Positions 36,104 to 46,368 are shown, counted from the first letter of the stretch. The stretch: 64,000 bases of DNA from Chryseobacterium sp. SORGH_AS_0447 (GCF_030818695.1 NZ_JAUTAR010000001.1:558001-622000), one strand, 5' to 3'. Program-made: numbers and translations. The notes: a model not told the origin generated them from the letters alone.

Positions 36104-36974
36104 TTATTTATTTCTACCGGGAAGCTCGATGCTGTTGTTGTTTTGTGCAATGTGTTCTTTCATTTGTTTTTCTGCAGTTCTCATCTCTTTTGACAGGGAG
36201 AAGTCATCGGATAATTTTATGTCGGAGGAGTATTGTTCCATCATCTGTCTGATCCCTGCAAGAGGATCTTTTTTATGTTGGTCGTATTTTTCAGTAAATT
36301 TTTCTTTTGTAATTTCTTTGGAAACAAATAGTCCGGTCTGGTTCATTAAGCCTTCTACCGCTGAAGCTTCCGCAATATGATCTGTTTTCCTGTTGCCTTT
36401 CAGTTCCCAGGAATAGTTCCCTGCTTCATCGCCGATTTGTACAATTAATCCGGGCAGTCCGTAAAATTTATAAGGTCCGTCCTGAAAAGGGGATTTCTGT
36501 AGTAAACCAGGCGATCCATTTTCTTCCGCCGAAATCGGTTGTTGCTTTCTGTGTATTATAGATCCCGATCTTCTGTTTCTCATCTGAAATTTTCCAGATC
36601 AGGTTTGGATTTTCGCGGTAGGAATAATAATCCATAGAAATACGGTCCTTGTACAGCACCTCACGGATCGGGTAACTTTTTGCAATCTGATGCATAAATT
36701 GCGTACGTCTATTACCCATTCTCTTGAAATCCGGAAATCCTGTATTTGAAGCTTCTTTTATAATTACATTTGCTATCGAATCCATCTGGATATTTGTATA
36801 GGATTGATAGAGGGATCTGTTCTGATCAATATCCAATACCATCATTTCTTTTTCCAGCTTTGCAGAATCCTTATTGGGTTTATAGGTTAATTCATAGAAA
36901 AACCGGTTTGCAGAATTCTGTGCATTGAATAAAGCTATTGTCGTAAGCAGGATGATTTGCAGTACTTTTTTCAT
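36104..36974 (-). pseudogene. GLPGLI family protein, frameshifted
   Basis: The start at 36974 (MKKVLQIILLTTIALF) gives a signal peptide; a longer frame from 37022 adds no meaningful sequence. The protein runs to DFGGRKWIAWFTTEIPF and then loses frame. The rest continues in the next frame as QDGPYKFYGLPGLIVQIG up to PGRNK at 36104. The intact paralogue at 26661 has GGRKWTAWFTTDLPYQDGPY at the same place, so exactly one base is surplus. It lies in AAAAGGGG (36485-36492). It is a real pseudogene or a sequencing error. Confidence 0.9.
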
Positions 36975-36999
36975 TGTAGAAGTTTTTAGAAGGTTATAG

Positions 37000-37908
37000 T
37001 TAATTTTTTGTGTAGAGTGCATTGATGTTCTGTTTTTCTTTCAGTTCTTCTTTTAAAAAGGAAGCAAGAGCATTCTGCATATCCGGAAAAGAAGGGTTTT
37101 CCCAATAGTTTGAGGTATAATAACTTCTGTTGATGTCGAATTTTATTTTATCCTCATGCTTGTCATCACCGGAATCGAATGCGGTCGGATAGAAATTAGT
37201 ATAAACGTTAACGACGTTATATATCGGTTCTTTTTTGTATTTCAGCTTCATTGATGAGGTTTCTCTGTATTCCAGCAGATCTTCCAGTTGTTTTGGGGAA
37301 TTCCCGGTATAGATGATATCGGTACTGTTTCTGGCATCAAAAATATGGTAGCCGAATATTGCGAAGCCTTTTTCCTGAAGACGTTCTTCTTTAATTTCAA
37401 TTTTATCTCTTTCTCCATTTTCCGATTTATAGAAAATTGGGTTCTTGGTCTTTTTATGCGAATTAATATTTACCAGTCCTTTCATTTGAGGAACATGCAT
37501 ATAGATGGCGTAGTCCCAGGAAGAAAATTTCTGGGGATCCCATTCCGGTTTCGGCATTCTGAAAATACGGTACTGTTCAATCCGGGTGCTTTTCAGTTTT
37601 TTGGTTTTACGGTCAAAAATATAGGTGATAATTCCATCGGCATATCCGTGTATGGTATTGTTGAGCGTGGCATAAGTGGTAAAGTTTCCTTTCATGTAGA
37701 CGTACTTTCCCGATTTATTTTTTCTGATAGGTATCGTGTCAAGGTCTTTTACCGGGTTATTGATTTTAGTAATGGGCTGATCGAAATCGTAAGTCATAGA
37801 AACTTTTGGCAGCGGTGAAGCAGTTTTCTCAGAAACGGAGGTGATGCTCCGTGCATGGATCAGGCTGTACAATGTGATCATTAAGAATAGCAGTGTACTT
37901 TTTTTCAT
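37000..37908 (-). CDS. Secreted protein, shortened paralogue of the 38134 gene
   Basis: The product has 302 residues with a signal peptide (LFLMITLYSLIHARS). It aligns over nearly its full length with the 336-residue protein at 38134: ISEKT..PLPKVS, KYVYMKGNFTTYATLNNTIH, GIITYIFDRKTKKLKSTRIE, and QYRIFRMP. It lacks about 41 residues near position 38, which in the paralogue complete a carboxypeptidase-like regulatory (beta-sandwich) domain. The function is unknown. It sits 25 bases upstream of the broken GLPGLI gene. Confidence 0.75.
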   Translation of the reverse strand: MKKSTLLFLMITLYSLIHARSITSVSEKTASPLPKVSMTYDFDQPITKINNPVKDLDTIPIRKNKSGKYVYMKGNFTTYATLNNTIHGYADGIITYIFDRKTKKLKSTRIEQYRIFRMPKPEWDPQKFSSWDYAIYMHVPQMKGLVNINSHKKTKNPIFYKSENGERDKIEIKEERLQEKGFAIFGYHIFDARNSTDIIYTGNSPKQLEDLLEYRETSSMKLKYKKEPIYNVVNVYTNFYPTAFDSGDDKHEDKIKFDINRSYYTSNYWENPSFPDMQNALASFLKEELKEKQNINALYTKN

Positions 37909-37998
37909 AGGATATTATTTATTGTTGATTGAATGTACATCTATAAGACAACTTAAAAAGCAAAAAGGTTTCAAACAATGAATATTTATTGTAAAATA

Positions 37999-38028
37999 AA
38001 AAGACTGATGGGTACTCATCAGTCTTTT
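37999..38028 (-). terminator. Terminator after the 38134 gene
   Basis: A perfect 12-bp stem AAAAGACTGATG/CATCAGTCTTTT with a six-base loop. It lies between the two paralogous genes and ends transcription of the longer one. Confidence 0.85.
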
Positions 38029-38133
38029 CGGTTACATTCCGATAAATTCTATGAAAGGATAATTAAAATTTAGGTATTTAGAAAATCTTTTCGGTGCACT
38101 TTTTAGAATTAAATGCTGAAAAAGACAGGCCTA

Positions 38134-39144
38134 TTACTTTTGATTGGGCTTTTCTTTCAGATCCTCTTTGAAAAAGCTGCTGAAAACAGGCTGCATATTC
38201 GGGAAATCAGGGTCTTCCCAATATTTTGTAGTGTAGTGGCTGCTGTTGATGTCAAACTGCATCTTCTCTATTTTCTCATTACCGAAATCTATATCGATAG
38301 GATAAAAATTATTGTAAATGGTAATATCATTATATTGAGGTTCGCTTTTGTGTTTTAATTTAACAAATTCGATGCGGTTATACTCCAGTAGGTCTCTGAG
38401 TTTCTTTTGTGAATTTGGAACATATGAAATATTAAGAATATTTTTAGCATCAGAAATACGATATCCCAGAAATCCCATCTCTTCATCATTGGTGATTTCC
38501 GTAAGTTCGATCTGGTCTTTCTTTTCGCTTTTCAGTTCTTTGAAAACAATATCTTTAATGGTTTTATAACCATCAACATTTTCGATGTTTTTTAATTTCG
38601 GAACTTTTAAAAACATTCCGTAATCCCAGGAAGAAAGTTTTTTACGGTCCATTTCTGCATTCTCCAGCCTGAAGATCCGATACTGTTCGACCTGCGTACT
38701 TTTCAGCTTTTTTGTTTTGTTATCAAAAATATAGGTCACAATTCCGTCTGCGTAGGAATTCAATTTATTGTTAAGGGTAACATAGGCATTGAAGTTTCCT
38801 TTCACAAAAATATATTTTGCCGGTTTCTCCTTTTTTACAACAACGGTCTCGATATCTTTAATCCGGTCATTAATTTTAATCACGTCGTGATTAAAATCCG
38901 AGTAGGCTAATGTGGCGACAGAGATATTATCATATACCAGCTGGAATTTTTCCTGCTCCGGCTTTAAGGATTGTTTATTGATTTTACCATCAATATCCGA
39001 GAATGCTACAATGCTTCCGTCTTTCGCGAAAACCGAAACTTTGGGCAAAGGTTTATTGGTCTTTTCTGAAATAAAAGTAATGCTTTGTGCATGGGCAAAG
39101 TGCAATAATAAAACAAAAAGGAAGAAGAAGATTTTTTTTGTCAT
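38134..39144 (-). CDS. Secreted protein with carboxypeptidase-like regulatory domain
   Basis: The product has 336 residues. A signal peptide (FFFLFVLLLHFAHAQ) is followed by a CarboxypepD_reg-like beta domain (about 20-90: ISEKTNKPLPKVSVFAKDG then IVAFSDIDGKINKQSL), as found at the N-terminus of TonB receptors. The rest is of unknown fold, with KYIFVKGNFNAYVTLNNKL, GIVTYIFDNKTKKLKSTQVE, and LRDLLEYNR. It is probably periplasmic or outer-membrane associated. No partner receptor is nearby. Confidence 0.7.
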   Translation of the reverse strand: MTKKIFFFLFVLLLHFAHAQSITFISEKTNKPLPKVSVFAKDGSIVAFSDIDGKINKQSLKPEQEKFQLVYDNISVATLAYSDFNHDVIKINDRIKDIETVVVKKEKPAKYIFVKGNFNAYVTLNNKLNSYADGIVTYIFDNKTKKLKSTQVEQYRIFRLENAEMDRKKLSSWDYGMFLKVPKLKNIENVDGYKTIKDIVFKELKSEKKDQIELTEITNDEEMGFLGYRISDAKNILNISYVPNSQKKLRDLLEYNRIEFVKLKHKSEPQYNDITIYNNFYPIDIDFGNEKIEKMQFDINSSHYTTKYWEDPDFPNMQPVFSSFFKEDLKEKPNQK

Positions 39145-39257
39145 GGTGGTTTTGGTTTAATTAGTATTTAACTTCATGTAAGTTCTACTCATAAGACAAC
39201 CAAAAACCCAAAAAGGTTGCACAGCTTTGCTTTTTTTTCGCGTTAACACAAAAAAAA

Positions 39258-39278
39258 GACTGATCGTTATGATCAGTC
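39258..39278 (-). terminator. Terminator of the act operon
   Basis: Stem GACTGATC/GATCAGTC with a five-base loop, then a T-rich tract on the minus strand. It lies 30 bases after actF. Confidence 0.85.
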
Positions 39279-39307
39279 CTTTGTTTTTATCTTGTTATCA
39301 GCGTTCC

Positions 39308-40639
39308 TTAGAAAGGATACTCATAAATTTCAGATTCATGTAAGTAAGGGTTTCCTGTAGGGATAAGTTTAAGTTTAGATAATGCAGAAAGCACGGTAAA
39401 CATAAATAATCCAACCACAAAAAGGATAGCTCCTAAAATCAGGATAAATACTTCTGGCGTTTTCCAGTATGGTCCTACCGTTCCAGGCATTACCATGTTG
39501 AAGTAATCCAGGATATGCCCGCAGATCACTACGATAGCCATAATTGTCACCACTTTGTAGTTTCTCTTGATGCTGCTGCTCACCAATACCAATAACGGTA
39601 ATAAGAAGTTTACGATAAGCATCGGTAAGAAAGTAGGAGAGTAGTGCTGGAATCTTCCGAAGAAATAATTTACCTCTTCCGGAATGTTCGCATACCAGTA
39701 TAGCATGAACTGTGCAAACCAGGTATACGTCCAAAGCATACTTGTAGCAAATAAGAATACTCCTAAATCGTGTAAGTGGTTATCGTTGAACTGAGGAAGA
39801 AATCCGTTTTTCTTCAAATAAACACTTAAAAGGATAATCACTGCAATACCACTTGAAAGGCAGCTCACCATAGAATACCAGATATACATGGTAGAATACC
39901 AGTGAGGGTCGATGGACATCAACCAGTCCCAAGCCCAAGCCGCAGAAGCAAATCCGAAGAATGCGATATATCCTACTGCCCATCTGTAAAGCATCTGATA
40001 TTCTGTTCTTGATTTTGTTTCGTCAACTTTTTTAGACTGAGCTTTCAGCTTCCATGAGAAGAAAGAAGCACCCAATACATAGATGAAAGTTCTTACAGCA
40101 TAGAAAGGAATATTTAAGAAAATTCTCTTTTCAAATAAAATCACGTCAAAATGAGGTGAGTTAGGATCGGTAAGCTCCGGATCCATCCAGTGGAACAGGT
40201 GTCCCTGGTGGGTAATGTTCAGAAGCATCAGGATGATAAGGATCGCACCACCGTAAGGAATATAAGAAGCAATTGCTTCCATTACTCTGGTAATGATGAT
40301 CGGCCATCCTGCGTGGGCAGCGTGCTGAATAGAATAGAAGAATAATACGCAGCAGCTTACGCCGAAGAAAAATACAGCTACAAAATGTATGGCCGCTAAA
40401 GGCTGGTTGTGTACCTGAAGTTCAGCATGCTCAAGGTGAGCCGCATGATCCTGAGGACCTACCATTTCACTTGAGTGCGTAGGAGCGTCATGACCTGAAG
40501 CATGAACCGCTTCCATCATGTGTTCTATTTTCTCCGTAGTAATTCCTTTATTTAAAAAGAAACCGATACCAAACAGAACTAAACCTACAACAAGAAGGAT
40601 TATAGAAGTTGATTTTAATTTTGGTGAAAAACTATACAT
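39308..40639 (-). CDS. actF: Alternative Complex III subunit ActF (quinone-binding)
   Basis: The product has 443 residues with about ten membrane helices and is a second NrfD-like quinone-site subunit of quinol:cytochrome c oxidoreductase. A His-rich periplasmic loop near residues 40-75 (HASGHDAPTHSSEM, then DHAAHLEHAEL) may bind metal. The later helices carry AWAWDWLMSIDPHWYSTMY, typical of ActF. It is last in actABCDEF; no cytochrome oxidase genes follow within the window. Confidence 0.92.
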   Translation of the reverse strand: MYSFSPKLKSTSIILLVVGLVLFGIGFFLNKGITTEKIEHMMEAVHASGHDAPTHSSEMVGPQDHAAHLEHAELQVHNQPLAAIHFVAVFFFGVSCCVLFFYSIQHAAHAGWPIIITRVMEAIASYIPYGGAILIILMLLNITHQGHLFHWMDPELTDPNSPHFDVILFEKRIFLNIPFYAVRTFIYVLGASFFSWKLKAQSKKVDETKSRTEYQMLYRWAVGYIAFFGFASAAWAWDWLMSIDPHWYSTMYIWYSMVSCLSSGIAVIILLSVYLKKNGFLPQFNDNHLHDLGVFLFATSMLWTYTWFAQFMLYWYANIPEEVNYFFGRFQHYSPTFLPMLIVNFLLPLLVLVSSSIKRNYKVVTIMAIVVICGHILDYFNMVMPGTVGPYWKTPEVFILILGAILFVVGLFMFTVLSALSKLKLIPTGNPYLHESEIYEYPF

Positions 40640-40647
40640 TTCTTTTC

Positions 40648-41382
40648 TTATTTTTTAGTTTCGGTAGTCGTTTCTGGTTTCGCTGCAGCAGTAGCCGGAG
40701 CTGCAGTTGCCGTAGTGGCTGTAGCTGTAGCGGTTGCAGCAGCAGGTGCGGCAGCGCCTTTTTTGAAGGCATTCATTACATACATCGCCACTCTCCATCG
40801 GTCTCCTGCGTTCAATTGTCCCGCATAAGATCCCATCGCGTTTCTACCGTTTGTTATTACATAATGAACAGATCCTACAGTGATTTCTCTGTCAGCATAG
40901 TTCGGTACACCGGAGAAAGCTCCCGATTGTACGATTGGCCCTTGTCCGTCTCCACCTACACCGTGACAAGCTGAACAGGTTTTCTCAAAAAGGTTTTTAC
41001 CTCTTTCAAGATCCTTTGCTGCATTGGCAGGATTCAGGGGAGAAGTGGTTACGGTTTTGGAAGCGTCGTAACCTGCATTATACTGATCCGGTGTTTTAGG
41101 AAGCAAAGCTTCTTCGAAAATACCGTCTTTGTTCTGTGGAACAGATCCTTCTACGGGAGTAAGTCCTGTGGCTCCGTTATTTCTTACAAAAGCAGGGATC
41201 TCATTTTCATGGTCCGAATAGGCATCCTGAGCTTTCATCAATGGATCGTAAGCTACCGGGAAATACATGTCCGGGAAATAGACCAGCGGAGTATTGTCTT
41301 TCGGTCCGCAAGAGTTAAGTAAAACGGTTGTTAAACCTAAAACTGCTGTAATTCTTAATACATTCTTTTTCATTTTAAGCAT
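40648..41382 (-). CDS. actE: Alternative Complex III subunit ActE (monohaem cytochrome c)
   Basis: The product has 244 residues. A lipoprotein signal (AVLGLTTVLLNSC) anchors it in the membrane on the periplasmic side. One haem-binding CSACH (about 135) and a downstream Met (AMGSYAG) provide the ligands. The C-terminus is an Ala/Thr-rich tail. It would carry electrons from the Fe-S/haem part of the complex to the oxidase. Its start overlaps actD by 8 bases. Confidence 0.9.
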   Translation of the reverse strand: MLKMKKNVLRITAVLGLTTVLLNSCGPKDNTPLVYFPDMYFPVAYDPLMKAQDAYSDHENEIPAFVRNNGATGLTPVEGSVPQNKDGIFEEALLPKTPDQYNAGYDASKTVTTSPLNPANAAKDLERGKNLFEKTCSACHGVGGDGQGPIVQSGAFSGVPNYADREITVGSVHYVITNGRNAMGSYAGQLNAGDRWRVAMYVMNAFKKGAAAPAAATATATATTATAAPATAAAKPETTTETKK

Positions 41383-41923
41383 CTTTAACAGTTATTTCTT
41401 CAACTCCGGTTTCGATAAGCAACTGCTTTACAGATTCTACATCTTCCGTTACAAATTCCATCATGAATTTATCATCCGTTGTTCTCGGATCTGGGTTTTG
41501 TGCAGGCGCTCCCGGATACATTTTGTTTCTTACCAAGAAAGTTAATGACATCATGTGAGCGGCACAGAATACCATAAGCTCGAACATTGGTACTACGAAA
41601 GCCGGCATGTTGTGTCCCCAGTCGAAAGCTGGTTTACCACCGATATTCTGCGGCCAGTCGTGGTTCATCACGTACCATGTTAAAGTAGCTCCAATCGTTA
41701 CTCCATAAAGAGCATAAAGAAAAGCGGCATCAGAAATTCTTGTTTTCTTCAAACCTAAAGCTTTGTCTAGCCCGTGAACCGGAAACGGAGTATATACTTC
41801 GTTAATTGCGATTCCTTTATCGTTGAATGCCTTAACGCCGTTCATCAAATCGTCGTCGTCGGCATAAAGTCCGTATACAATTTTAGTGGTGCTCATCTCC
41901 TTCTTTTGCTTTATAAGTTTCAC
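41375..41923 (-). CDS. actD: Alternative Complex III subunit ActD (DUF3341)
   Basis: The product has 182 residues with two membrane helices (about 70-90 and 112-132). Family marks: IVYGLYADDDDLMNGVKAFND and YTPFPVHGLDKALGLK. It is a structural membrane subunit of ACIII. It overlaps actC by 41 bases if the ORF start at 41923 is used; Met-11 (MSTTKIVYG) at 41893 leaves an 11-base overlap and is the more likely start. Confidence 0.9.
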   Translation of the reverse strand: MKLIKQKKEMSTTKIVYGLYADDDDLMNGVKAFNDKGIAINEVYTPFPVHGLDKALGLKKTRISDAAFLYALYGVTIGATLTWYVMNHDWPQNIGGKPAFDWGHNMPAFVVPMFELMVFCAAHMMSLTFLVRNKMYPGAPAQNPDPRTTDDKFMMEFVTEDVESVKQLLIETGVEEITVKDA

Positions 41924-43280
41924 CTGAGATTTTCAAAATCGATTTTAATTCGGCCTGTGCGATTACAGGGAATGTTCTTGCATATAATAAGAATAATACA
42001 GAGAAGAACCCGATTGTTCCTAAGTATACACCCACATCAATGATCGTTGGCTTAAACATCGTCCAAGATCCAGGTAAGTAGTCTCTTGAAAGGTTGATTA
42101 CGATAATGTCGAAACGCTCGAACCACATCCCGATGTTGATGATCAATGCAATGATAAAAGTTGCAATAATGTTTGTTCTTACTTTCTTAAACCAGAAGAA
42201 TGCAGGAATAACAAGGTTACAGATAATCAACGACCAGAATGCCCACCAGTAAGGACCTACGGCAGCACCCGGAGAAAGATACGTAAAGTCTTCGAATCTT
42301 GATCCTGAATACCATCCGATAAAATATTCCGTAGCATAAGCTACCGTTACCATACCACCTGTTAAGATGATTACGATGTTCATAATCTCGATATGGTACA
42401 TCGTGATGTAGTCTTCTAAGTGACATACTTTTCTTGCAATCAACAATAACGTCTGTACCATCGCGAATCCTGAGAAGATTGCACCGGCAACGAAGTAAGG
42501 AGGATAGATCGTAGAGTGCCATCCTTTAATTACCGACGTGGCGAAGTCAAATGATACCGTGGTGTGTACCGAGAATACAAGCGGTGTTGCCAATCCTGCA
42601 AGAACCAAAGAAAGCTCTTCGAATCTCTGCCAGTGTTTTGCTTTACCACCCCAACCGAAGGCCAGGAATGTATAAATCTTTTTAGTCCAAGGTGTTTTTG
42701 CTCTGTCTCTGATCATTGCAAAGTCAGGAATCAGTCCCATGAACCAGAATACTGTAGATACTGAGAAATACGTAGAGATCGCAAATACGTCCCAAAGTAG
42801 AGGAGAGTTGAAGTTCCCCCAAAGAGAACCGAATTGGTTTGGTAAAGGGAATACCCAATATCCTACCCAAACTCTACCCATGTGAATTACCGGGAAGATT
42901 GCTGCCTGTACTACTGCGAAGATCGTCATCGCTTCCGCAGATCGGTTTACAGACATTCTCCATCGCTGTCTAAATAATAATAATACCGCTGAGATTAGTG
43001 TTCCGGCGTGACCGATACCTACCCACCATACAAAGTTAGTAATATCCCAACCCCAGTTAATAGTTCTGTTAAGTCCCCATGCTCCAATACCTGTTCCGAT
43101 CGTATAGGCGATACACCCGAATCCATAGATGAATAGAACCAAGGCTGCATACAGTGAAATCCACCATAATTTACCTGCTCTTTCTTCGATAGGTCGTGCA
43201 ATATCTTCCGTGATATCGTGATAAGTTTTGTGACCAATAATTAGAGGTTCCCTTATCGGAGCTTCGTAATGTCCTGACAT
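41883..43280 (-). CDS. actC: Alternative Complex III subunit ActC (NrfD-like)
   Basis: The product has 465 residues with ten membrane helices of the polysulfide-reductase NrfD type. It is the main quinol-oxidising subunit of ACIII. Opening RAGKLWWISLYAALVLFIYG and the helix FVWWVGIGHAGTLISAVLLL are family-typical. It follows actB with 25 bases between. Confidence 0.95.
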   Translation of the reverse strand: MSGHYEAPIREPLIIGHKTYHDITEDIARPIEERAGKLWWISLYAALVLFIYGFGCIAYTIGTGIGAWGLNRTINWGWDITNFVWWVGIGHAGTLISAVLLLFRQRWRMSVNRSAEAMTIFAVVQAAIFPVIHMGRVWVGYWVFPLPNQFGSLWGNFNSPLLWDVFAISTYFSVSTVFWFMGLIPDFAMIRDRAKTPWTKKIYTFLAFGWGGKAKHWQRFEELSLVLAGLATPLVFSVHTTVSFDFATSVIKGWHSTIYPPYFVAGAIFSGFAMVQTLLLIARKVCHLEDYITMYHIEIMNIVIILTGGMVTVAYATEYFIGWYSGSRFEDFTYLSPGAAVGPYWWAFWSLIICNLVIPAFFWFKKVRTNIIATFIIALIINIGMWFERFDIIVINLSRDYLPGSWTMFKPTIIDVGVYLGTIGFFSVLFLLYARTFPVIAQAELKSILKISGETYKAKEGDEHH

Positions 43281-43305
43281 TTTTTACCTATTTATTATTT
43301 AAACT

Positions 43306-46300
43306 TTATTTTTCTACTCTGTTTCTTACCTTCGTATGATAGAACACATTTGGTTTGGTTCCGATCTCTTCAAGTAAATAATATCTTCTGTTATCAGCGT
43401 ATAATTTTCTGATTTCAGATTCTTTGTCATTCATGTCTCCGAACTGGATCGATCCTGTAGTACAAGCTTTTGAACATGCTGTCTGGAACTCTCCGTCTTT
43501 TACGATTCTACCTTCTTTTTTAGCTTCAAGAATAGTAGTCTGAGTCATCTGGATACATAATGAACATTTTTCCATTACCCCTCTCGTTCTTACCACTACA
43601 TCCGGGTTCAGTACCATTCTCCCAAGATCGTTGTTCATATTGAAGTCGAACTTGTCATTCAGGTTATACGTAAACCAGTTGAAACGTCTTACTTTATAAG
43701 GACAGTTGTTTGCACAATATCTTGTACCGATACATCTGTTGTAAGCCATGTGGTTCTGTCCCTGCTTACCGTGCGAAGTTGCCGCTACCGGACAAACTGT
43801 TTCACAAGGAGCATGGTTACAGTGCTGACACATTACCGGCTGGAAGATCACATCAGGATTATCCGCTGGGTGGTTCAATGCACCGCCTTCTTTATTGAAA
43901 GCTGTTCCGTATAATTCCGGAACGGCCATTCCTTCTTTTAATCCTTCGTATACTTCTACTTTCTGTCTTGCAGAATAGTAACGGTCGATTCTTAACCAGT
44001 ACATATCCCTGGACATTCTGATCTCGTCTTTTCCTACAACAGGAACGTTGTTCTCTGCCTGGCAGGCGATGATACAAGATCCACAACCTGTACAAGAGTT
44101 CAAGTCGATCGACATGTTGAAGTGAGGCCCGTCGGTATCATCGAAAGCATCCCAAAGATCGATTTTTCTTGCCGGAAGTGCTCCGCTGATGGTATGATAT
44201 TCCAAAGGCTTGTTCCATCCTTTGTGCTCATCATCGAACGCTACGTTTAAGAAATCAGCCAAAGGAACTTCTTTTGCGATTTCGTAACGTCCCATTAGGG
44301 TATTCTGAAGCTGGATTCCAGCAAATTCGTGGTCTTCACCGGTCTTTTCGATTTTAACGTTTGAAACCGCCAGGTTGGAACCGTCGAATAAAGGATAAGC
44401 ATTTACCCCTGTGTCCGCTGTAGCTCCTGAGTTTTTCTTACCGTAACCCAATGCAAGACCTACTGATCCTTCTGCCTGTCCCGGCTGAACGAATACAGGA
44501 ACATCTTTAATGGTAACGCCGTTTACCGTAAGGTTAACGATAGAACCGTCCAGCTGCATTCTCGCATTAAGATCGTTGTCGATTCCTAATCTTTCGGCAT
44601 CTTTCGGAGACATGGTCAGGTAGTTATCCCAAGACATTCTTGTGATCGGATCCGGTAATTCCTGCAACCAAGGGTTGTTGGCTTGTGTACCGTCTCCCAT
44701 TGCCGTTTTCGTGTACAATACCAATTCCAGGTCGGAAGGTTTGAACCCACTTACTTCGGCAACCGCCTGTGCTCCGTTTCCTCCTGCATAAGACAACATA
44801 GTAGCGTTGTTTGAGGTATTGAAACCGTTGTATAAGGCTTTATTGAAAGATGTTGCTCCTAAAATAGAAGTGGCACTTGCTTTCAGATAATCGTAATAAT
44901 TGTTGGCAGCGTTGTTTTTACCGTTTTTCCAAACCAATAGCGATTCTTCGATCTGTCTTGATTTGTAGATTTTCTGGATGGTAGGCTGCATTAATGAATA
45001 TACTCCGCTCTGAGGCTCGATATCTCCCCATGATTCAAGCCAGTTGGCTACAGGGATTACTGCTTTTGCCGCTTTGTACATTTCATTTTTCTTATCGGCA
45101 ACAGCGATTACATAAGGAACTTTAGCCAAAGATTTTTTGAAATCTTCTCCTTTGTAGTAAGAATAAATCGGGTCTACATTGTTTGCGATCAATACGCCCA
45201 CCTGACCTGCATTTACCCATCCAAGGAATTCCTGGAATCTTGCCTTGTCGAAATCTTTAAGGAAGTTTGCTTTTCCTGTGAAAGCTACTGATCCTAATTT
45301 CTGGTTGATTAAGTGCGCTAAAACCTGAGCTCCTTTGGAACCGTCAGCAAAAACAACCGCTTTGTTTCCTTTTGCCTGAAGTTCTTTAGCAATCCCGTTA
45401 GCTGTTTTATCAGAAGAACCACCGCCAACGATAGCGTTGTACACTTCAACCAGCGTTTTGTTTACCTGGCTAGGTTTTAATCTGATTCTTTCATCGGAGT
45501 TAGCACCTGTCAGAGACATGTTGGATTCCACTTGGATGTGTCTCAACATGGTTTCTCCCGGCTTTCTTGCTGCAGCGTAAGAAGATTCAAGACCTCCTCC
45601 GTTGTAGTCTCCTAAGAAATCTGCCTGGAAAGCTACTACCAATTCAGTTCCTTTAAGGTCGTAAACAGGCAATGCTCTTGTTCCGAATACTTCCTGAGCT
45701 GCATCTAATCCGGCAGCATAAGGATAAGCATCATAGGTTATTAATTCAGCAGTAGGATATTTTGCTTTAAATTCAGCGAATAGTTTTTTGAATGTAGGGG
45801 AAGCAAAAGAATGCGATAACAATACGATTCTTTTACCTGCAGCGTTAGCCTCTTCCAATCCCTTGATTACGAAACTGTCTACTTTATCGAAAGTTTCGTC
45901 TTTTCCTTCAAATTTAGGCTGCTTTACTTTATCATTGTCATAAAGAGAAAGTACGCTGGCCTGAGCTCTTGCGTTTGTTTTCCCTAAATCACCCGCTACC
46001 GGGTTCGGTTCAATTTTGATAGGTCTTCCTTCTCTTGTTTTTACCAGAACGCTTGCGAAATCGAATCCATCGAAATAAGTTGAAGCGTAATAGTTAGGAA
46101 TCCCCGGAATGATGTCATGCGGTTTTACCACATAAGGAATCGTTTTAATTACCGGAGCTTCACAGGCAGCCAATGTTACCGCTGCAGTAGAGAAACCTAA
46201 TAGTTTTAAGAAATCTCTTCTTGAAGTACCGGAACCGTTGTTTTCCGCGTCTTCAAGGAAATCTTCTACAGGAATTTCTTCCTGGAACTCTTTTTGGGCC

Positions 46301-46368
46301 AGCTTATTGTTTAAAGCCGGATTTTTAAGTTCGTGAATACTTCTAAATTGTATTTTGTTTGAAGCCAT
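43306..46368 (-). CDS. actB: Alternative Complex III subunit ActB (molybdopterin-like/Fe-S)
   Basis: The product has 1020 residues. A Tat-like signal (SRRDFLKLLGFSTAAVTL) is preceded by a long N-terminal extension. The body is a molybdopterin-oxidoreductase fold that in ActB has lost the cofactor. A ferredoxin-type C-terminal domain from about 755 follows, with cluster motifs CTGCGSCIIAC, CQHCNHAPCETVCP, CANNCPYK and CSLCIQ. It passes electrons to the haem subunits. Family length is normal. Second in the operon. Confidence 0.95.
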   Translation of the reverse strand: MASNKIQFRSIHELKNPALNNKLAQKEFQEEIPVEDFLEDAENNGSGTSRRDFLKLLGFSTAAVTLAACEAPVIKTIPYVVKPHDIIPGIPNYYASTYFDGFDFASVLVKTREGRPIKIEPNPVAGDLGKTNARAQASVLSLYDNDKVKQPKFEGKDETFDKVDSFVIKGLEEANAAGKRIVLLSHSFASPTFKKLFAEFKAKYPTAELITYDAYPYAAGLDAAQEVFGTRALPVYDLKGTELVVAFQADFLGDYNGGGLESSYAAARKPGETMLRHIQVESNMSLTGANSDERIRLKPSQVNKTLVEVYNAIVGGGSSDKTANGIAKELQAKGNKAVVFADGSKGAQVLAHLINQKLGSVAFTGKANFLKDFDKARFQEFLGWVNAGQVGVLIANNVDPIYSYYKGEDFKKSLAKVPYVIAVADKKNEMYKAAKAVIPVANWLESWGDIEPQSGVYSLMQPTIQKIYKSRQIEESLLVWKNGKNNAANNYYDYLKASATSILGATSFNKALYNGFNTSNNATMLSYAGGNGAQAVAEVSGFKPSDLELVLYTKTAMGDGTQANNPWLQELPDPITRMSWDNYLTMSPKDAERLGIDNDLNARMQLDGSIVNLTVNGVTIKDVPVFVQPGQAEGSVGLALGYGKKNSGATADTGVNAYPLFDGSNLAVSNVKIEKTGEDHEFAGIQLQNTLMGRYEIAKEVPLADFLNVAFDDEHKGWNKPLEYHTISGALPARKIDLWDAFDDTDGPHFNMSIDLNSCTGCGSCIIACQAENNVPVVGKDEIRMSRDMYWLRIDRYYSARQKVEVYEGLKEGMAVPELYGTAFNKEGGALNHPADNPDVIFQPVMCQHCNHAPCETVCPVAATSHGKQGQNHMAYNRCIGTRYCANNCPYKVRRFNWFTYNLNDKFDFNMNNDLGRMVLNPDVVVRTRGVMEKCSLCIQMTQTTILEAKKEGRIVKDGEFQTACSKACTTGSIQFGDMNDKESEIRKLYADNRRYYLLEEIGTKPNVFYHTKVRNRVEK

